Of a stretch of 24,845 nucleotides of DNA, positions 1 through 8,014 are shown piece after piece. The position numbers and the translations under genes are program-made. The notes under the pieces were generated by a model. That model was not told the DNA's origin. It ran no database searches and saw only the letters and a program-made list of their open reading frames with translations. Each line of letters begins with the position of its first letter. Position 1 is the stretch's first letter. Source of the stretch: a virus; the IMG/VR virus record IMGVR_UViG_3300022225_000004, positions 1-24,845 of that record. One strand, written 5' to 3'.

Positions 1-2
1 AC

Positions 3-1463
3 CAAACTTTGTATGATTTAGCAAAAAACAACAATGGCACTGGAGAGGGACAACCAGCAACTAGTAGTTGGACTACTGGAGGAGATTTAAATCATGCTCG
101 GTCTAGAACATGTGGAGCCGGAGAGGTATCGGCTGGGTTAATAATGGGAGGCTATAGTTCCAATCCTTGGGGCCATGAAAATACATCAGAAGAATACAAC
201 GGATCTTCATGGGCTGATGCAGGAGACATTGCAACAGGACGAGAATATCTAGGAGGATGTGGGACTCAATCGGCAGGGCTCTGTATGGGCGGTCAATGGG
301 GTTCTGGCGGAGGAACTGAGGAGTATAATGGAACTTCATGGTCTGCTGGTGGTGCTCTAGGTACACAACGAATGGGTGGCGGAGGATGTGGTACTCAATC
401 AGCGGCACTTTATATAGGTGGCGATTATTTTATTTATCAAAAGCAAACAACTGAACATTATAACGGTAGTTCGTGGTCTAATGGAGGAGATATTTCTGTG
501 GCTAGACGGTGGGGAGCCGCCGCAGGTACTACTTCGGCGGCCGTATTCGCAGGAGGTTACGGCCCTACAACATCTTTATGTGAAGAATATAATGGTAGTT
601 CATGGACCACCGTCAATTCTCTTCTTGCCACTCGGCATTATTGTAGTTCGGCAGGAACTCAAACAGATGCCATAATGAGTGGCGGTGGCGGTAGTTCTAC
701 TGAAAAATATGATGGTACTACATGGTCATCTAATGCTGGTCTTAATTATGCTAGAGGTGGTGGCATGTCAGCAGGAGTGCCTGCATCGAACAATTTCATG
801 GTAGCTGGCGCCGCTGGCTCGAGTATGGGTGAGAAGACAGAAGAATATACTCAAGCTCCTGCAGATACATTAGGAACAATGTTTAATTCCGGAAATAATG
901 GTTATTTTGTTTTTAACGGATCTTCTCATTATATTGATTTACCTGATATGGGATTTTCGGGTAATGCCGCAATATCTGTTACAGCATGGGCGCAAGTTTC
1001 TAATTTATCATTAAGAAATATGGTCTGGTCTTCAGGAATAGCTGGTAGTATGCAAAGAATTGATTTTGAAATGGGATCCCCAGTTGGACAATCTGCAGGT
1101 AATATTGGGATTCATTTTAGTGGCCGTACGTGGTCAACTAATACAGATATCATATCTGCTAATACGTGGTATCATGTTGCTTTTACTATTACCGGGTCTA
1201 GTACTTTACCAGGCAATTTAAAATACTATATTAATGGTGTAAATCAAAGTCTTGAACAAAGTCAAGGATCTGGCGACGCAACGTTAAATTTGGTTGATAG
1301 TAATTATTTTATTGGGGTAAGATCAGAAGCAAGTGCTAACAGTTCTCCAACAGGACTATATTTGGGTGGAAAAATAGCAAGTTTGCAAGTTTATAGTCAA
1401 GGCTTAACGGCAGGAAAAGTTCTTCAAAATTATGAAGCACACAAAGCAAGATTTGGTTTATGA
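3..1463 (+). CDS. Kelch-repeat and LamG-like adhesin, 5' end missing
   Basis: The frame is open to the left edge, so the true start lies outside the window; the TTG at position 9 is not a convincing start. The first about 285 residues carry roughly six Kelch-like repeats of about 45-50 residues, each with an EEYNGSSW-type strand followed by GG and an AGTQSA...GG strand, as in beta-propeller blades. The last about 190 residues look like a concanavalin/LamG jelly-roll (FNGSSHYIDLPDMGF near its start, then WYHVAFTI and YYINGV), a fold common in carbohydrate binding. Inference: a virion adhesin or tail-fibre component that binds host surface glycans. It ends in an ATGA overlap with the next gene, so the two are probably cotranscribed. 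The repeat architecture is clear; the virion location is inferred. Confidence 0.75.
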   Translation, partial: QTLYDLAKNNNGTGEGQPATSSWTTGGDLNHARSRTCGAGEVSAGLIMGGYSSNPWGHENTSEEYNGSSWADAGDIATGREYLGGCGTQSAGLCMGGQWGSGGGTEEYNGTSWSAGGALGTQRMGGGGCGTQSAALYIGGDYFIYQKQTTEHYNGSSWSNGGDISVARRWGAAAGTTSAAVFAGGYGPTTSLCEEYNGSSWTTVNSLLATRHYCSSAGTQTDAIMSGGGGSSTEKYDGTTWSSNAGLNYARGGGMSAGVPASNNFMVAGAAGSSMGEKTEEYTQAPADTLGTMFNSGNNGYFVFNGSSHYIDLPDMGFSGNAAISVTAWAQVSNLSLRNMVWSSGIAGSMQRIDFEMGSPVGQSAGNIGIHFSGRTWSTNTDIISANTWYHVAFTITGSSTLPGNLKYYINGVNQSLEQSQGSGDATLNLVDSNYFIGVRSEASANSSPTGLYLGGKIASLQVYSQGLTAGKVLQNYEAHKARFGL

Positions 1464-2062
1464 ATAATGATTCTTTAGATTTAGTATTAGAAAAAATTGA
1501 TTTATCTCTTGTTAGAGAATTACAATCAGAATTAGACGATACATGGAATAAAAAACAAATGTTTCGGACTGAAACTGAAATGCGAGTTTCTGTTTTAAAC
1601 GACATAAAATTTCCCACATCAGCATCGAAATATTGGCAAGCAATTAGAGAACAAGCAGTTATGTTAGAAAATCTTGTCATGTTAAGTTTTGAATATCGGC
1701 GCAATGATGTGAAATTAAGGCGCAAAAAAGAAAAATTATCTAAAGAACTAAACAATTTTAAAAAAGAAGAATTACAAATTGATATAGATGAATGCGAATA
1801 TATAAAAAAATCAACAGAACAAACAGCTCATCATCGTGTTAGAGAAATTGAACATTGGTCAAGGATAAAAAAAGAATTAGATGACGGAACATTTGACACT
1901 CAAGATGTTAATACACATCAAGCAGATTCATATCATAAAAGGTATGAAATTGAAGCTAAAAATTTAACTCCTGGTACACCATTTGAAACTACTAGAAATG
2001 TTATGGCCCATTTAGAAACTAGTAAAAGATTAAGAAAAGAAAAAACTTTGTTACCTAAATAA
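1460..2062 (+). CDS. Conserved phage-type coiled-coil protein of unknown function
   Basis: A 200-residue protein whose ATG overlaps the stop of the adhesin gene by four bases, which suggests translational coupling. The middle (about residues 70-150) is very rich in Lys, Glu and Arg with heptad-like leucines, predicting a long helix or coiled coil. There is no signal peptide or membrane segment. No catalytic motif is recognised. Position directly behind an adhesin suggests a chaperone, a fibre-attachment protein or simply a co-expressed small virion protein, but this is inference. Its stop lies two bases from the stop of the convergent Nudix gene, with no room for a separate terminator. Confidence 0.7.
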   Translation: MNNDSLDLVLEKIDLSLVRELQSELDDTWNKKQMFRTETEMRVSVLNDIKFPTSASKYWQAIREQAVMLENLVMLSFEYRRNDVKLRRKKEKLSKELNNFKKEELQIDIDECEYIKKSTEQTAHHRVREIEHWSRIKKELDDGTFDTQDVNTHQADSYHKRYEIEAKNLTPGTPFETTRNVMAHLETSKRLRKEKTLLPK

Positions 2063-2064
2063 AT

Positions 2065-2553
2065 TTATATATTCTTTGATAATTGTTTTTTTAAGTCCCA
2101 CCACCAAGAAGCAGTTTCTTCTTTTTCTGAAATAGCCATATTATAGGTAGCACGAATATCCTTTACTAATCCTTTGTTATATAATATACTTTTTGCCCCA
2201 TTATGCAATGGCTTTGGCCAGTTGCCAATATCAACCCAGCAGTATCCAGATGATTCGTCGTTTAATATAGGCACAAATTCTTTATATGCAACTACAATAA
2301 ATGTATTATAAAAAAAACTATTATTTTTGGCTTTGTATTGATGCAGAGGATATATTTTTACTACGGCAGGCACATTTCCGATTTCTTCCTGTAATTCTCT
2401 ATATAATGTTTCGATAGGTCGTTCTTCTTTATGGGCTTTACCGCCCCAGAACGCCCAAGTACCAGGATGACTAACTTTTCTTGATCTTAATTGGAGTAAT
2501 ATTCTTCCAGTAGAAACTGAGAGAAAAATACATCCAGATGCTTTAACCTCCAT
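2065..2553 (-). CDS. Nudix hydrolase
   Basis: A 162-residue protein with a complete Nudix box: G38-x5-E44-x7-R52-E53-L54-x-E56-E57-I58-G59. The three glutamates around E53-E57 bind the metal that activates water for attack on a nucleoside diphosphate linked to another group. The preceding WAFWGGKAH stretch and the N-terminal LLQLRSRKVSHPGTW resemble MutT/NUDT1-type members. Substrate cannot be read from sequence; candidates are damaged dNTPs, ADP-ribose or NAD-type molecules, capped RNA ends or alarmones. T4-like phages often carry Nudix enzymes (T4 NudE is one). It lies 12 bases downstream of gene 15 on the same strand, so it probably rides on the gene 14-15 late transcript. Confidence 0.88.
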   Translation of the reverse strand: MEVKASGCIFLSVSTGRILLQLRSRKVSHPGTWAFWGGKAHKEERPIETLYRELQEEIGNVPAVVKIYPLHQYKAKNNSFFYNTFIVVAYKEFVPILNDESSGYCWVDIGNWPKPLHNGAKSILYNKGLVKDIRATYNMAISEKEETASWWWDLKKQLSKNI

Positions 2554-2565
2554 GTAACCTTATTA

Positions 2566-3915
2566 TTATAAGAATATTCGCCAAAAACCAGCATTAAATG
2601 TTCCTTCATAGGAATTTATCCATTCAGAGCCAGTCCATTCTAATTGTACTGATGTTGTTGTATTTACAACATATTTGGTATCAGAGGTAACACTTGTATC
2701 TAAACTTACAACCCAAGAACTACCATTATATTCAATAATATCATTCTTATTGCCGTTTCCAATTGTGCCCCATGCTCCGCCAATCGGTACAGTATCGGTT
2801 ATTAGATATCGTTGTCCTGTAGCCGCCGCGGCAAGTGTACCATCGTCTGGGTAACTTAATGTCGGATTAATTATGCCAATAATAGCCGTTTCAGTATTTG
2901 CTGGTAACGTATCATTATCTAATGTAACAGTTAATTCATTGTCATTACTACCATATTGTATAGTACCAATTACATCGCCAGCGGTACTACCTGGATCTAT
3001 TGATTTTCGCAATCGTAATTGACTAATACCAATGTTTATTTCGTCACCACCATATGCTTTAAATAAATCTGACCATTTTAAATCTGTTGACGTTGATCCT
3101 TGTTCTGTGTATAATGTTGCTGTAGTGCCTACAAATCGAAGTTGGTAATCATTATGTGTAACTACTATCCACTGTTTTGTTGCATCAGCAATGGTACCAG
3201 ATGATTCAAATTCAGCCATTTCGGTTGGGCTGTCTGCTTCAAGTAATTGAGTTATGATAGTATGAATAAGTGTTTGCCGTCTTAAATTAGCAGGAGGACT
3301 AATATGAATTGGCATATCAAAAGTAAGGCTCGAAACATCAATTTCATCTTCAGTACCAACAGGTACAGTTCTATTCGACCATGTTACATCTGCTAATTCT
3401 ACATACGACAGCGAACTCCAATCAAACGGATTATCTGAAGTATATATGTTTAAACTTGGATTATACAAAACAAGTATTTGTTCCATTAATTGTAATTTTT
3501 GTTCTGTACTAGATGTCCAAAGATCTACTTGCATAGTCATATCATATGGAACAGGCATTGATCGTTCAATTGAATATCTATTTCCTAATTCACTAGTATA
3601 AGCCTGGGTTTCTTCGTCATATTTCTTTTCATATACTGCAACTGTATCTTCAAATGCTGGATTACGTCTGCGATCAGCATTCATGGATAAGTCTGTTACA
3701 TAGCAACTTAAAAAAGGTATAGTAGGAATTGTATTCTCAGAATTTTCTTTTATAATGTGAGCAGTCTGCCTATCTATATCGCCATATCGTGCAGGCACTC
3801 GTTGAAAAATATCTTCTCCAACTTCGTTCTGTCCCATTTTTACAGCGAACCCGCCGAATAGGCGGATAAATTGTAGTATATATTTTCTTATCTGTTCATC
3901 GTAAAAATAATTCAT
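2566..3915 (-). CDS. 15: T4 gp15-like tail sheath stabiliser and completion protein
   Basis: The N-terminus (MNYFYDEQIRKYILQFIRLF, then a VPARYGD motif) and the middle (PVPYDMTMQVDLWTSSTEQK, EQILVLYNPSLNIY, TFDMPIHISPPAN) match the pattern of T4 gp15, the terminator ring that caps tail tube and sheath and joins the neck. T4 gp15 is 272 residues; this one is 449. The extra length is C-terminal, with a module near residues 360-410 (GQRYLI, NDIIEYNGSSW) of the kind found in fibre-like decorations, and it ends in the aromatic YEGTFNAGFWRIFL. Its ATG overlaps the end of gene 14 by four bases. Recognised by motif memory rather than by alignment, but the match is good along the whole T4-length core. 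Confidence 0.82.
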   Translation of the reverse strand: MNYFYDEQIRKYILQFIRLFGGFAVKMGQNEVGEDIFQRVPARYGDIDRQTAHIIKENSENTIPTIPFLSCYVTDLSMNADRRRNPAFEDTVAVYEKKYDEETQAYTSELGNRYSIERSMPVPYDMTMQVDLWTSSTEQKLQLMEQILVLYNPSLNIYTSDNPFDWSSLSYVELADVTWSNRTVPVGTEDEIDVSSLTFDMPIHISPPANLRRQTLIHTIITQLLEADSPTEMAEFESSGTIADATKQWIVVTHNDYQLRFVGTTATLYTEQGSTSTDLKWSDLFKAYGGDEINIGISQLRLRKSIDPGSTAGDVIGTIQYGSNDNELTVTLDNDTLPANTETAIIGIINPTLSYPDDGTLAAAATGQRYLITDTVPIGGAWGTIGNGNKNDIIEYNGSSWVVSLDTSVTSDTKYVVNTTTSVQLEWTGSEWINSYEGTFNAGFWRIFL

Positions 3916-4934
3916 GCGTCAGTCTTTGGTTTAATTACTTCACTAAGTGGTTGTCTTGATTCATATTCATCGCCGTCAACCAAGGCAGTACCTTCATTAT
4001 TAAAATATTTGGCTTTTGGAAATGTCCGCCCTTCCCATGTAGTGTTGAGTACATTATCGGAAACTTTATGCCATTTGTCGCCTCGTCTTACAAACAACCT
4101 ATCTGGCACATAATCTGTTCTTAAAAAGTATTCGCCTTGGTTAGGATCGTTTGGAAATGCCGAACCTGTAGGAATTGTTTCGCCATGTTCATATGTCGGA
4201 TTATCAGGATCATAATTAAATAGATGAGCAGTATCTTTAGAATTATTTGCGTTATCTTTTGCCGCCGCTTCTAATATTGCATCTGTTATTTCTAATTCTT
4301 TACCATAAGTACTGAGCTTATTTTTAATAGAATCTTCATCCATAAAGTCACCGAGTATATCTCTGAATTCTCGTTGATCTGCAATAGGTCCTGCTTTAAT
4401 TCTCCATATATGCGGCCACCATGTTGGGGAAAATCCTTCTGCTGGTCTGCTTCCATCTTCTATAACATACCATCTATTAATTGCTTCTTTGTGTTCACTT
4501 AATAATAAATCATCTCGTAAATGAGGCAATTCTATTACATCACCTGACATTAACTTACGGCCTATTTTTTCTACCATATCATTAATGTGAAATGTTAGAT
4601 AAATGGTATCATTTGATAAAAACAATCCAAATTGAGTTAAATCAAAGTCGTTATCACTAACATTGTAATGCCCTCTTAATTCATATATATCGGGGTCGTA
4701 TTTCCTGTCTCTATTTTCTAAGAATAAAACATCTTGGATAGATGTCTCGTTTGTAGTACCATTTGCTTGATGATTGGGTTGAGAAGGATCATCTGAAGGC
4801 CCTGTTTCTTGAGGGCCCAAGTATTTGTGGATTAAAATACCGGTGCCGCCTACTAAAAATTGCTCTTTTACAACACCATCTATAAAATGATAGTCGTTAC
4901 CTTTATCTTCACGCCAAAGGCTCAATCGGGGCAT
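3912..4934 (-). CDS. 14: T4 gp14-like neck protein
   Basis: A 340-residue protein starting MPRLSLWREDKGNDYHFIDG, with VLFLENRDRKYDPDIYELRG, NDTIYLTFHIND and GDVIELPHLRDDLLL in order. This matches the gp14 neck protein of marine T4-like phages; the last segment corresponds to the region of T4 gp14 (256 residues) that precedes its WVEP motif. gp14 joins gp13 in the neck below the portal, where it closes the filled head and docks the tail. The C-terminal third carries an extra module (about residues 255-290: QGEYFLRTDY, RLFVRRGDKW). A late-type box GATAAATA stands 18 bases upstream and AAGGA precedes the ATG. Gene 15 follows with a 4-base overlap. Its usual partner, gene 13, is about 17 kb away on the other strand. 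Confidence 0.82.
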   Translation of the reverse strand: MPRLSLWREDKGNDYHFIDGVVKEQFLVGGTGILIHKYLGPQETGPSDDPSQPNHQANGTTNETSIQDVLFLENRDRKYDPDIYELRGHYNVSDNDFDLTQFGLFLSNDTIYLTFHINDMVEKIGRKLMSGDVIELPHLRDDLLLSEHKEAINRWYVIEDGSRPAEGFSPTWWPHIWRIKAGPIADQREFRDILGDFMDEDSIKNKLSTYGKELEITDAILEAAAKDNANNSKDTAHLFNYDPDNPTYEHGETIPTGSAFPNDPNQGEYFLRTDYVPDRLFVRRGDKWHKVSDNVLNTTWEGRTFPKAKYFNNEGTALVDGDEYESRQPLSEVIKPKTDA

Positions 4935-4951
4935 AACATATTCCTTTTAGA

Positions 4952-4959
4952 TATTTATC
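4952..4959 (-). promoter_or_regulatory. Late promoter box before gene 14
   Basis: On the minus strand this reads GATAAATA in the context CGATAAATATC, like the T4 late promoter TATAAATA. It lies 18 bases before the gene 14 ATG and is nearly the same as the box before gene 18 (CGATAAATAC). Confidence 0.6.
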
Positions 4960-5006
4960 GAAATATCATACCTCGAACGGATTAAACAATAGTATCTATA
5001 ATAGCT

Positions 5007-5234
5007 TTAGTTATCTGCTTTCATAACTTTTTCGCTTATTACATTCTTAGTAGGAAACTGATGGAAAAGACCATGCGGTGTGTTTATAAACTTTTTACCT
5101 ACACCTAAGTTACCAAGTGTAGCATCAATGGTACACATTTCTGATGAGCCAGATGTTGCGTGTTCTCTAAGTTCAAGAAGTGCATTAATTGCAATTTGTA
5201 GTTTTAGCCTGTCTTTAATGTGGTTTTGCGTCAT
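5007..5234 (-). CDS. Small protein of unknown function
   Basis: A 75-residue soluble protein with a helical, amphipathic N-terminal half (residues 4-25, rich in Leu, Ile, Arg) and a Gly/Phe-rich C-terminal half. No known motif is recognised and there is no membrane segment. It starts about 35 bases downstream of a strong sigma-70-like promoter with the same extended -10 as three other promoters in this window, so it is probably expressed early by host RNA polymerase, unlike the late genes around it. A short regulatory or host-takeover protein would fit, but nothing in the sequence proves that. Confidence 0.6.
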   Translation of the reverse strand: MTQNHIKDRLKLQIAINALLELREHATSGSSEMCTIDATLGNLGVGKKFINTPHGLFHQFPTKNVISEKVMKADN

Positions 5235-5269
5235 AGGTCGGTCTCTTTAAAGTGTTTAGTTAATAATAT

Positions 5270-5297
5270 ATTATACTATATATAGCTTAAAAGTCAA
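5270..5297 (-). promoter_or_regulatory. Sigma-70-like promoter for the 75-aa gene
   Basis: On the minus strand TTGACT (5292-5297) and TATAAT (5270-5275) are separated by 16 bases, with TATAG just before the -10 and ATA after it. The start codon of the gene at 5234 is about 35 bases downstream of the -10. Confidence 0.75.
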
Positions 5298-5307
5298 CCG
5301 TTTTTTA

Positions 5308-5339
5308 AAATAGAGAGCATTAAAAAATACTCTCTATTT
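5308..5339 (-). terminator. Hairpin terminator behind amtB
   Basis: A perfect 10-base-pair inverted repeat, AAATAGAGAG (5308-5317) and CTCTCTATTT (5330-5339), with a 12-base loop. It begins six bases past the amtB stop on the minus strand and is followed on that strand by TTTTAAAAAA. The stem is AT-rich, so efficiency may be modest. It also separates amtB from the promoter of the 75-aa gene. Confidence 0.6.
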
Positions 5340-5345
5340 AATGGA

Positions 5346-6554
5346 TTATGCTAACTTACCTCTTACTGTTTGTTCGCCCTTCCATATTGCAGAAGTTTTA
5401 GAAAGTGAATATGCTGGCGTACTAAATTCAGCTGAATCTACACCTTCTATTTCTTGCTCAGGAGAAAGTCGAATACCTACTGTATACTTTAATCCTGCCC
5501 AAACAACAAAACACGACACAAAAACAAATGCACCAATAATAGATACACCTGTTAATTGGGTAGCAAAAGATACATCATCTTTAAATATTCCTACTGCTAA
5601 AGTACCCCAAACACCTGCAACTAGGTGAACCGATAGTGCTCCAACTGGGTCATCGATTTTGAATTTATCAAACATTGGAACGGCAACTAATACTAATAAT
5701 CCGCCTATCATGCCGATTGCCATTGCTAATTCCATTGTAGGATAATCAGGTCCTGCTGTAATGCTTACAAGTCCTGCTAACGCACCGTTAAGTACCATAG
5801 TTAAATCTACTCGTTTATAGATAAGTTGTGTTGCAATTAATGTTGTTAATGCACCAGCACAGGCGGCAATGTTTGTATTTGCAATAATTTGTGCTACCGC
5901 ATTTACATCTGCTATTGTGCCCATTGCTAACTGACTTCCGCCATTAAATCCAAACCAACCTAACCATAATATAAATGTACCCAATGTTGCTAATGGTAAA
6001 TTTGCTGGAGGTATTAAATTTGGTGAGCCATTTTCATTATAACGACCATGTCTTGCACCTAGTAAAATTGCACCTGCTAATGCACACCATCCACCTACGG
6101 AGTGTACAATAGTTGAGCCAGCGAAATCATTAAAACCCATTTCAGATAGCCATCCGCCGCCCCAGGTCCAATTACCTTGTAAAGGATAAATGATTGCTGA
6201 AAGTACTGCTACCATTCCCATAAAGGGCCAAAACTTAATACGTTCTGCAAGTGTTCCAGATACTATACTTGCCGCGGTTGCTACAAACACAACCTGAAAA
6301 AAGAAATCACTCATACCAGAATGATCTCCATCTGTTATGTTACCATACATAATTTGGTAACCAACTATATAAAACATAATACATGCTAAAGCATATAATG
6401 TTATATTTTTTGTTAAAATTGCTGTAGTATTTTTAGACCTTACTAATCCTGACTCTAGCATGGCAAAGCCTGCCGCCATCCACATAACTAGACAACCAGA
6501 AAAAATTAATAAAAAGGTGTTGAAAATATAAGCAACGTCTGTAAAATTTTCCAT
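5346..6554 (-). CDS. amtB: AmtB/Mep/Rh-family ammonium transporter
   Basis: A 402-residue polytopic membrane protein, the length of a mature bacterial AmtB, with about eleven membrane spans. The conserved elements are all present: D143 in FNDFAGSTIVH, the pore histidines H151 (STIVHSVGG) and H310 (GALSVHLVAGVWGT), and the aromatic gate region GWFGFNGGS. It moves ammonium or ammonia across the inner membrane. The C-terminal tail keeps RLSPEQEIEGVD, the region by which GlnK-type PII proteins block host AmtB. The ATG has a strong AGAGGAG site four bases upstream, and a late-type box lies about 50 bases upstream. The gene looks intact. Amt genes are known from a green-alga virus and from marine viral metagenomes, so it is an auxiliary nitrogen gene rather than a phage structural part. 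Confidence 0.96.
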   Translation of the reverse strand: MENFTDVAYIFNTFLLIFSGCLVMWMAAGFAMLESGLVRSKNTTAILTKNITLYALACIMFYIVGYQIMYGNITDGDHSGMSDFFFQVVFVATAASIVSGTLAERIKFWPFMGMVAVLSAIIYPLQGNWTWGGGWLSEMGFNDFAGSTIVHSVGGWCALAGAILLGARHGRYNENGSPNLIPPANLPLATLGTFILWLGWFGFNGGSQLAMGTIADVNAVAQIIANTNIAACAGALTTLIATQLIYKRVDLTMVLNGALAGLVSITAGPDYPTMELAMAIGMIGGLLVLVAVPMFDKFKIDDPVGALSVHLVAGVWGTLAVGIFKDDVSFATQLTGVSIIGAFVFVSCFVVWAGLKYTVGIRLSPEQEIEGVDSAEFSTPAYSLSKTSAIWKGEQTVRGKLA

Positions 6555-6602
6555 ATATCTCCTCTATAAAATGCTTAATTTTATAACATTCTTCTCAAAG
6601 TG

Positions 6603-6610
6603 TATTTATT
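6603..6610 (-). promoter_or_regulatory. Late promoter box before amtB
   Basis: Minus-strand AATAAATA in the context GAATAAATAC, the same nine to ten bases as the box before gene 13 (21613-21622). It stands about 49 bases before the amtB ATG. The rest of 6555-6768 is AT-rich and shows no gene. Confidence 0.5.
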
Positions 6611-6768
6611 CATTTTATAAATATTTTAATGTTTAACAAAGAATGTGTTTACAATGTGTTTATTTAAAAGGCAGGTGCATAAAATAAGTACAATATGTAA
6701 ATCTGAAGGCTCTACGCCCTAAAAGGATAAAATATCTATCGAATGATAAATAATTTTTTAAACCAAAC

Positions 6769-6860
6769 TGGCTCTGGGGGCTGGATTCGAACCAACACGC
6801 CCCTCTGCAAAGGGACAATACGTAAACAACGCATCACGTCTACCGTTTCGTCACCCCAGA
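6769..6860 (-). tRNA. Class II tRNA with GTT (Asn) anticodon, identity uncertain
   Basis: On the minus strand the sequence folds as a long-variable-arm tRNA with CCA encoded. The acceptor is TCTGGGG/CCCCAGA, the D-arm is of the tRNA-Leu type (ACG-AAACGGTAGA-CGT), and the anticodon arm is ATGCG-TTGTTTA-CGTAT. A 6-base-pair variable arm (GTCCCT/AGGGGC) and T-arm GTTGG-TTCGAAT-CCAGC follow, then discriminator G. The anticodon reads GTT, which is Asn, but bacterial tRNA-Asn is class I, and position 37 is U rather than a purine. A canonical tRNA-Asn(GTT) is present at 16613-16689. Its 5' end overlaps the end of the zinc-finger gene by ten bases. A tRNA-Cys reading (GCA at the variable arm) fits less well. 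Confidence 0.75.
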
Positions 6861-7078
6861 GTTCGTTCTTTTATAAGATGTTCAGCTTGATGCTCTGCAA
6901 GTTCATCAAGGTCTGTAAATGTTTCATCGCATTCAAAGCAACTAGCAAATCCATATTTCTTATAAAAGTTTTCCTCATCTATCATTTCTCGTGCTTGCTT
7001 TTGTAGTTCTGCTATTACGTCATTTATTCCATGTCCACCTGGGTAGACAGGAAATACCTTATTACTACTTTTTGGCAT
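6851..7078 (-). CDS. C2H2 zinc-finger miniprotein
   Basis: A 75-residue protein with one classical C2H2 finger near its C-terminus: CFEC, twelve residues, then HQAEH, i.e. C-x2-C-x12-H-x3-H. The linker has Phe and Leu at the places of the usual hydrophobic core (ETFTDLDEL). The finger and its flanks are acidic, which argues against simple DNA binding and for protein or RNA contact. The ATG overlaps the last base of the upstream synthetase-like gene, and its last ten bases overlap the class II tRNA. It is therefore probably translated from the same message as the synthetase-like gene and could assist it. The function is unknown. Confidence 0.75.
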   Translation of the reverse strand: MPKSSNKVFPVYPGGHGINDVIAELQKQAREMIDEENFYKKYGFASCFECDETFTDLDELAEHQAEHLIKERTLG

Positions 7079-7953
7079 TACATAAGCCCAGCTTTTTTCA
7101 TTCCAGCAATCAAGCGTGTCATTCCTATTCCTCCTCCAACCCTAGGTTTGAAGTCATGTGTCAAAAATTCAAAAAGTTCGTGTTCCACTCGTTCTTTACC
7201 AAACAAATCAAATAGTAATTGTGCATACCCACCATCTGAAATTGTATGGAATTGATGTTTCATTTCCTGTACATCAGTAGACCGTTCAGCACTACCAATG
7301 GTTTCCATGCCGCCAATAATAACATCGCATTTATTAGCAAGCAAGCCAGTTTTTTTCACATCCATTTCACCAAGTTTCATATTCCAGAAAGGACTTGTTG
7401 ATTCTGGAAAATGTGTCAGGAAAAATACATCTCCATATTCTTGATACATTTCTTCCTCATGGTGGGCATCTAATTCTGCACCAGTATATTTTGCTAATAC
7501 ACTTTGATACATGCCACCCGGAAAATCTAAATCTTTATATGGAGCCTTATTCCAATCACATTTAAATCCGAGATGTTTAAGTAAGTCGTTTTCTAATTTT
7601 AATAGATCATCGAAATTACCTGGCGCCTCAAATTCGAACATTGGAAAAATGAGTTCATGTCTACCTTCAACAGGATTCTGTTCTTGTCTGTAACTAGTGC
7701 TAAGACAATAACAACCTGCTATATCAGGTTTTGTAAGCAACTCGTATTCTAACCACATCTGTCCTGTTTGAGGTAATGGCCATATTTGACCATTATATTC
7801 GTAGGTTGCAACTGTGGTTGGATCTTCACAAGCCGCTAAAATACTAAGTCTATTTTGAGTGTGAACTTCTAAAAAATTTTTGGAGTCAAAAAAGGAACGA
7901 AGAAGTTTGACCGCAGTAGTGAATTCTGCTGGATCAATTAGTTGTGTAGTCAA
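7078..7953 (-). CDS. Class II aminoacyl-tRNA synthetase-like enzyme (AsnRS/AspRS-type catalytic domain)
   Basis: A 291-residue protein made of only a class II synthetase catalytic core of the Asp/Asn type. Motif 2 is seen at residues 88-109 (Y88-R89-x-E91, R98-H99, FPMFEFE) and motif 3 at 273-280 (GGGIGMTR with R280). The phrase GMETIGSAERS lies between them. There is no N-terminal OB-fold anticodon-binding domain, so it differs from true AsnRS (about 430-460 residues). Stand-alone relatives include archaeal asparagine synthetase (AS-AR), which makes Asn from Asp and ammonia with ATP. Inference: asparagine synthesis or amino-acid activation. The start is TTG with GGAG seven bases upstream; no in-frame ATG lies near. 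It is followed by the zinc-finger gene, the class II tRNA and amtB. Confidence 0.85.
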   Translation of the reverse strand: MTTQLIDPAEFTTAVKLLRSFFDSKNFLEVHTQNRLSILAACEDPTTVATYEYNGQIWPLPQTGQMWLEYELLTKPDIAGCYCLSTSYRQEQNPVEGRHELIFPMFEFEAPGNFDDLLKLENDLLKHLGFKCDWNKAPYKDLDFPGGMYQSVLAKYTGAELDAHHEEEMYQEYGDVFFLTHFPESTSPFWNMKLGEMDVKKTGLLANKCDVIIGGMETIGSAERSTDVQEMKHQFHTISDGGYAQLLFDLFGKERVEHELFEFLTHDFKPRVGGGIGMTRLIAGMKKAGLM

Positions 7954-8014
7954 AAAAAATTCTCCGTCTAAGTCAAATCTATGTATTTAGCATCTAAATT
8001 AAAAATACTTGACT

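Noticed and set aside
9-860. Possible tandem repeat or CRISPR-like array in the first kilobase
   Set aside because: The repetition follows protein blades of about 48 codons with varied DNA, and no short identical repeats with unique spacers are present.
1336-1755. A 139-codon minus-strand frame
   Set aside because: It is antisense to the adhesin end and the coiled-coil gene and has a shadow-type composition rich in Phe, Leu and Ser.
5341-5628. A 95-codon plus-strand frame
   Set aside because: It is antisense to the conserved C-terminal part of AmtB and has no ribosome site.
6769-6860. Reading the minus-strand tRNA as tRNA-Cys (GCA)
   Set aside because: The TTGCAG stretch can be made an anticodon loop only with an overlong D region and almost no variable loop; the class II fold pairs throughout, and a good tRNA-Cys exists at 8852.
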